A program made the translations under genes and the position numbers. 8,734 nt of DNA. It comes from Bacteroidales bacterium (GTDB lineage Bacteria > Bacteroidota > Bacteroidia > Bacteroidales > GCA-2748055). The notes beneath the pieces are model-generated. The model did not search any database. It saw nothing but the letters and a program-made list of their open reading frames with translations, and was not told where the DNA came from. This document shows positions 6,535-8,734 of this stretch, in pieces (position 1 is the stretch's first letter; the number at the start of each line of letters is the position of its first letter). The stretch lies in the NCBI GenBank assembly GCA_029934875.1, contig JAOZLK010000150.1:1-8734 (forward strand), given 5' to 3'.

Positions 6535-6937
6535 TCTCCTGGGCATAAGCTGCCTTCAGCCTGTCAAGCGCTACCCGCATCTTCTTCTCTATGGTCTGAT
6601 AGCTTTCAATCTCCCGACCCCTGAATTGAATCACAACTTGCAAACTGAGTCCGGAAGCATTCAGAAATTCAAGAAAGACTGGTTTTTGCAATCGATAAGC
6701 TTCCCGGATTCTTCGTTTTAGCAGGTTGCGATCCACAGCCCTTTTGAAAAGCCTTTTGGGTACCGAAACAGCCATCTTTAAAGATAGCTCTTCCTCTTCA
6801 GCCACTGAGTATATAAGCCTCAGGGGATAACAATCGATTCGCCTTCCCGAGTCAAATAGCCTGGAAATGGATTTCCGGCTGCTAAGCCTTTCGTCCCTTC
6901 TGAAGGTATATAGCCTAGGACTTACCGTTGTTTTTAT
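6527..6937 (-). CDS. rnpA: Ribonuclease P protein component; start codon non-canonical or disrupted
   Basis: Protein subunit of RNase P, which helps the catalytic RNA remove 5' leaders from tRNA precursors. The family signature is clear: KRAVDRNLLKRRIREAYR is the conserved RNR helix. The first GTG (6805) would give only 92 residues and cut off the N-terminal helix and first strand. The same frame continues upstream with a good RnpA N-terminus, TFRRDERLSSRKSISRLF then IDCYPLRLIYS (6907 to 6806). No ATG, GTG or TTG exists between the upstream in-frame stop (TGA within hemD) and that GTG. The boundary given here assumes ATA at 6937, preceded by AAGGA at 5 bases; ATT at 6943 is the alternative, and a one-base assembly error cannot be excluded. 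ATA gives 136 residues and overlaps hemD by 23 bases. It is the last gene of the DUF4271-hemD-rnpA run. Identity is firm; the start is not. Confidence 0.88.
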   Translation of the reverse strand: MKTTVSPRLYTFRRDERLSSRKSISRLFDSGRRIDCYPLRLIYSVAEEEELSLKMAVSVPKRLFKRAVDRNLLKRRIREAYRLQKPVFLEFLNASGLSLQVVIQFRGREIESYQTIEKKMRVALDRLKAAYAQETT

Positions 6938-7676
6938 TGTAATCCTTAATGAAATCTTCCAAAGCCATGGTCATGGATGGGGCCTTTGGTTTTGGTGCGG
7001 TAATATCAAGTCTTAATCCAGCTTCCTCAGCAGCCTTGGCCGTCTTTGCTCCAAAGGAGGCAATTTTGGTTTCATTCTGCTTGAACTCGGGGAAATTCTG
7101 GAAAAGAGATTTAATACCCGAGGGGCTGAAAAATACCAGAATGTCATAATTCACATCAACCAGATCGGAAAGATCGCTGCATTCGGTCCTATAAAGGACG
7201 GCCTTGGTGTAATTAAAACCATTCTTTTGCAGTAAGAGGGGAATCTCCTCTTTATGGGCAGCAGAAATAGGCAGCAGGAATTTTTCATCCTTGTGCTTAT
7301 TCATGATCTCAACCAGGTCCTGAATGATTCCATTGCCATAGAATATCTTTCTTTTCCGGTATACGATATACTTCTGAAGATAGTACGCCGTAGCTTCGGA
7401 GATACAAAAATACTTCATGGTATCAGGAATGGTGGTCCGGGTTTCCTCGGCCATCCTGAAATAATGATCAATGGATGTTTTACTTGTAAATATGGCCGCC
7501 GTATGCGTACTCATATCTATCTTATCCTGCCTGAACTCACGAGCTGACACACCTTCCACATGAATAAAGGGCCTGAAATCGATTTTCAGGTTGTGTTTGG
7601 TGGCTAAATCAAAATAGGGTGATTTGTTGTTCTCCGGCTCGGGCTGAGAAACTAGAATTTTCCTTATCCTTCCCAT
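6915..7676 (-). CDS. hemD: Uroporphyrinogen-III synthase (Bacteroidota type)
   Basis: A 253-residue cytosolic enzyme that closes and rearranges hydroxymethylbilane to uroporphyrinogen III in tetrapyrrole synthesis. The two-lobe HemD pattern is visible. AAIFTSKTSIDHYF (60-73) and KYFCISEATAYYLQKY (88-103) belong to the first half. VFFSPSGIKSLF (181-192), IASFGAKTAKAAEEAGL (205-221) and the terminal TMALEDFI belong to the second. The opening KILVSQPEP followed by SPYFDLA, and the basic block YRKRKIFYG (106-114), are characteristic of Bacteroidota homologues. HemD is poorly conserved in general, so the call rests on these motifs and on the gene's usual place before rnpA. ATG 7676 lies 26 bases after the DUF4271 stop, consistent with one operon. 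No other heme genes are in the window. Confidence 0.9.
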   Translation of the reverse strand: MGRIRKILVSQPEPENNKSPYFDLATKHNLKIDFRPFIHVEGVSAREFRQDKIDMSTHTAAIFTSKTSIDHYFRMAEETRTTIPDTMKYFCISEATAYYLQKYIVYRKRKIFYGNGIIQDLVEIMNKHKDEKFLLPISAAHKEEIPLLLQKNGFNYTKAVLYRTECSDLSDLVDVNYDILVFFSPSGIKSLFQNFPEFKQNETKIASFGAKTAKAAEEAGLRLDITAPKPKAPSMTMALEDFIKDYNKNNGKS

Positions 7677-7702
7677 ATAAATCTTCTTTCTTTAGTCTCA
7701 AC

Positions 7703-8404
7703 TTAAAGGATGCCCTCTAACCATCTGTACAATAGAATTAGAGGAGCCATTTCAAGGGCACAAAGGTACAAAAACATATAGAATATTGAAACCCCTCTCT
7801 TAAAAGAAAAAATAAAGCCCCTGATTAGCCGCAAAATCAGTATTAGAAATAAGGCCGCCATGGCGATCCATTGGAACATCTCCATGAGGACCCCATTGGT
7901 ATAGAATACGAAAAGTGAGAGCGGCAATAATAATATTCCAATTATCTTATTGAAAATAAATGTATTGTAAAGATACTCCCGGAAAATACCGATTTTGTTA
8001 AAAAGAAAACCAGCGACATTCATTATCACCAGCCTCCCCAGGAACAGGGCCGCGACAAGGGCCAGGTTGAACAGGTAAAGCAATCCCCCTGATAATCCGT
8101 AAGGATCAAGCCCAGAGCGGATTTCAGCCATATAGATAATTAATCCGGCACTGAAAATATAGAAGGTGTATAGGCTGTTGTCCTGTTGTTTCTGCAATCC
8201 ACTGTTATCCTTAAATATCCTCGCGGCCACCTGGAAACTGACCGACGATTCGAGAGTAGGCATCAATATGGATCCATAGTAGATCCTGATTCCGGCAAGA
8301 AATCCCAGTAAAACAAACAGGGTAATGAACAACCAGGCCGGTTGGTGGACCTGAACCTTTTCTGTCCACTCTAAACTTTCTACTGCAATGAGGAGAATAG
8401 ACAT
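7703..8404 (-). CDS. DUF4271 multi-pass inner-membrane protein
   Basis: Membrane protein of unknown function. I chose ATG 8404 (233 residues, MSILLIAVESLEWTEKV). An upstream TTG at 8440 lies inside the promoter's -7 box and could not be in the mRNA. Six hydrophobic segments are visible, at about 24-43, 78-95, 106-130, 152-169, 176-197 and 206-226. A hydrophilic loop (about 49-77, QVAARIFKDN) separates the first two. The C-terminal FLYLCALEMAPLILLYRWL resembles the conserved end of DUF4271 proteins, a family found in Bacteroidota. No catalytic motif, signal peptide or lipobox is seen. It heads a likely operon with hemD and rnpA. That placement recurs in the phylum, to my knowledge, but says little about its job; a role linked to heme or to the cell envelope would be speculation. 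Confidence 0.85.
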   Translation of the reverse strand: MSILLIAVESLEWTEKVQVHQPAWLFITLFVLLGFLAGIRIYYGSILMPTLESSVSFQVAARIFKDNSGLQKQQDNSLYTFYIFSAGLIIYMAEIRSGLDPYGLSGGLLYLFNLALVAALFLGRLVIMNVAGFLFNKIGIFREYLYNTFIFNKIIGILLLPLSLFVFYTNGVLMEMFQWIAMAALFLILILRLIRGFIFSFKRGVSIFYMFLYLCALEMAPLILLYRWLEGIL

Positions 8405-8437
8405 TTCCTGGTCTGACTTTTGAGATAAATTCGGAGA

Positions 8438-8468
8438 CAAAGATACATATCGTCTATTCTTAAAAAAA
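8438..8468 (-). promoter_or_regulatory. Bacteroidota-type promoter for the DUF4271-hemD-rnpA operon
   Basis: On the minus strand TATCTTTG (8445-8438) matches the Bacteroidota -7 consensus TAnnTTTG at every fixed base. The T-rich run upstream gives TTTT at 8468-8465, a 3-of-4 match to the -33 TTTG, with a 19-base spacer. Transcription would begin near 8432, leaving about 28 bases before ATG 8404. This supports ATG 8404 over the TTG at 8440. Confidence 0.6.
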
Positions 8469-8540
8469 GTTAATATGTAATGATGTTTGAATTCTTTGTA
8501 GTTCCTTTATAACAGTATTTTATGAAAAATCGCTGAAATC

Positions 8541-8734
8541 ATGCAAAGGTCAAAAAGAAACATCATCATAGCCGCTTCCTTAATCCTCCTGTTCAGTGTT
8601 GGTTTTACCACCATCGGAAACAAGGACATGGAGCTGGTCAAGAACCTGGATATCTATTATACCATGTTCAGGGAGTTAAATATGTTTTACGTGGATGAAA
8701 CCGATCCTGAGGAACTGGTTACCACAAGTATAAA
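8541..8734 (+). CDS. S41 family peptidase (carboxyl-terminal processing protease), 3' end cut by window
   Basis: Only the first 64 codons are present. The protein starts MQRSKRNIII with a basic tip and a hydrophobic segment at about 8-24 (IIAASLILLFSVGFTT), so it is a signal peptide or membrane anchor facing the periplasm. The following KNLDIYYTMFRELNMFYVDE (34-53) and DPEELV match the N-terminal helical region of Bacteroidota CtpA-like S41 proteases, which use a Ser-Lys dyad to trim or degrade periplasmic proteins. The PDZ and catalytic domains would lie beyond the window, so activity cannot be checked. The gene is divergent from DUF4271 across 136 bases. No strong SD or clean TAnnTTTG box precedes it: TTTG occurs at 8486 and 8495, but the matching -7 position (TATTTTAT at 8516) is poor. 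Confidence 0.85.
   Translation, partial: MQRSKRNIIIAASLILLFSVGFTTIGNKDMELVKNLDIYYTMFRELNMFYVDETDPEELVTTSI

Noticed and set aside
6527..6805. rnpA annotated from GTG 6805 as a 92-residue protein
   Set aside because: Clear RnpA N-terminal sequence lies in the same frame upstream, so this start would make a truncated protein.
8522..8536. Four-codon frame ATG-AAA-AAT-CGC-TGA before the S41 peptidase gene
   Set aside because: It is too short to judge as a leader peptide, and nothing around it resembles an attenuator.
1..8734. Search for CRISPR arrays, tRNA or rRNA genes, insertion sequences, toxin-antitoxin pairs or attachment sites
   Set aside because: No direct-repeat arrays, terminal inverted repeats, transposase motifs or tRNA-like elements were seen by eye; nearly all bases are covered by housekeeping genes.

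Overview
The window looks like an ordinary chromosomal housekeeping stretch of a Bacteroidota bacterium, most likely class Bacteroidia outside the genus Bacteroides. Four things point there. There is a DUF4271 - hemD - rnpA series beside an S41 peptidase gene. The HemD and DUF4271 proteins are of the Bacteroidota type. One upstream region carries a perfect TAnnTTTG -7 box and another a near-perfect one (7 of 8 positions). Shine-Dalgarno sequences are largely absent. There are no RNA genes, mobile elements, CRISPR arrays or prophage genes, and I do not see an obviously new defence or biosynthetic system. Gene density is very high and no gene-free stretch exceeds about 150 bases.

Left part (1-3154, + strand): a co-directional run of an SDR-family protein cut by the window edge, a small ferredoxin-NADP-reductase-like flavoprotein, the radical-SAM rRNA/tRNA methyltransferase RlmN, and a ComF-type phosphoribosyltransferase. 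The first three are almost fused: a 7-base overlap, then a 3-base gap. This suggests one transcript and raises the possibility that the flavoprotein feeds electrons to RlmN. Middle part (3155-4469, - strand): a class III sirtuin overlaps by 8 bases a predicted outer-membrane beta-barrel protein. The barrel gene's stop codon directly abuts the comF stop.

Right part: dnaG (4579-6534, +) is divergent from the sirtuin, has its own promoter, and ends in an 8-base tail-to-tail overlap with rnpA. On the minus strand, DUF4271 - hemD - rnpA form one apparent operon with a well-matched promoter at 8438-8468. The S41 carboxyl-terminal processing protease gene starts divergently at 8541 and runs off the window.

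The points most worth a second look are: (i) DnaG has lost all four ligands of its N-terminal zinc ribbon while keeping the rest of the fold; (ii) the neighbouring sirtuin has also lost its zinc cysteines, whereas ComF keeps its own; (iii) rnpA has no ATG, GTG or TTG able to give a full-length protein, although RnpA-like coding sequence clearly continues about 34 codons upstream of the first GTG; and (iv) the SDR protein lacks the catalytic Tyr and Lys.
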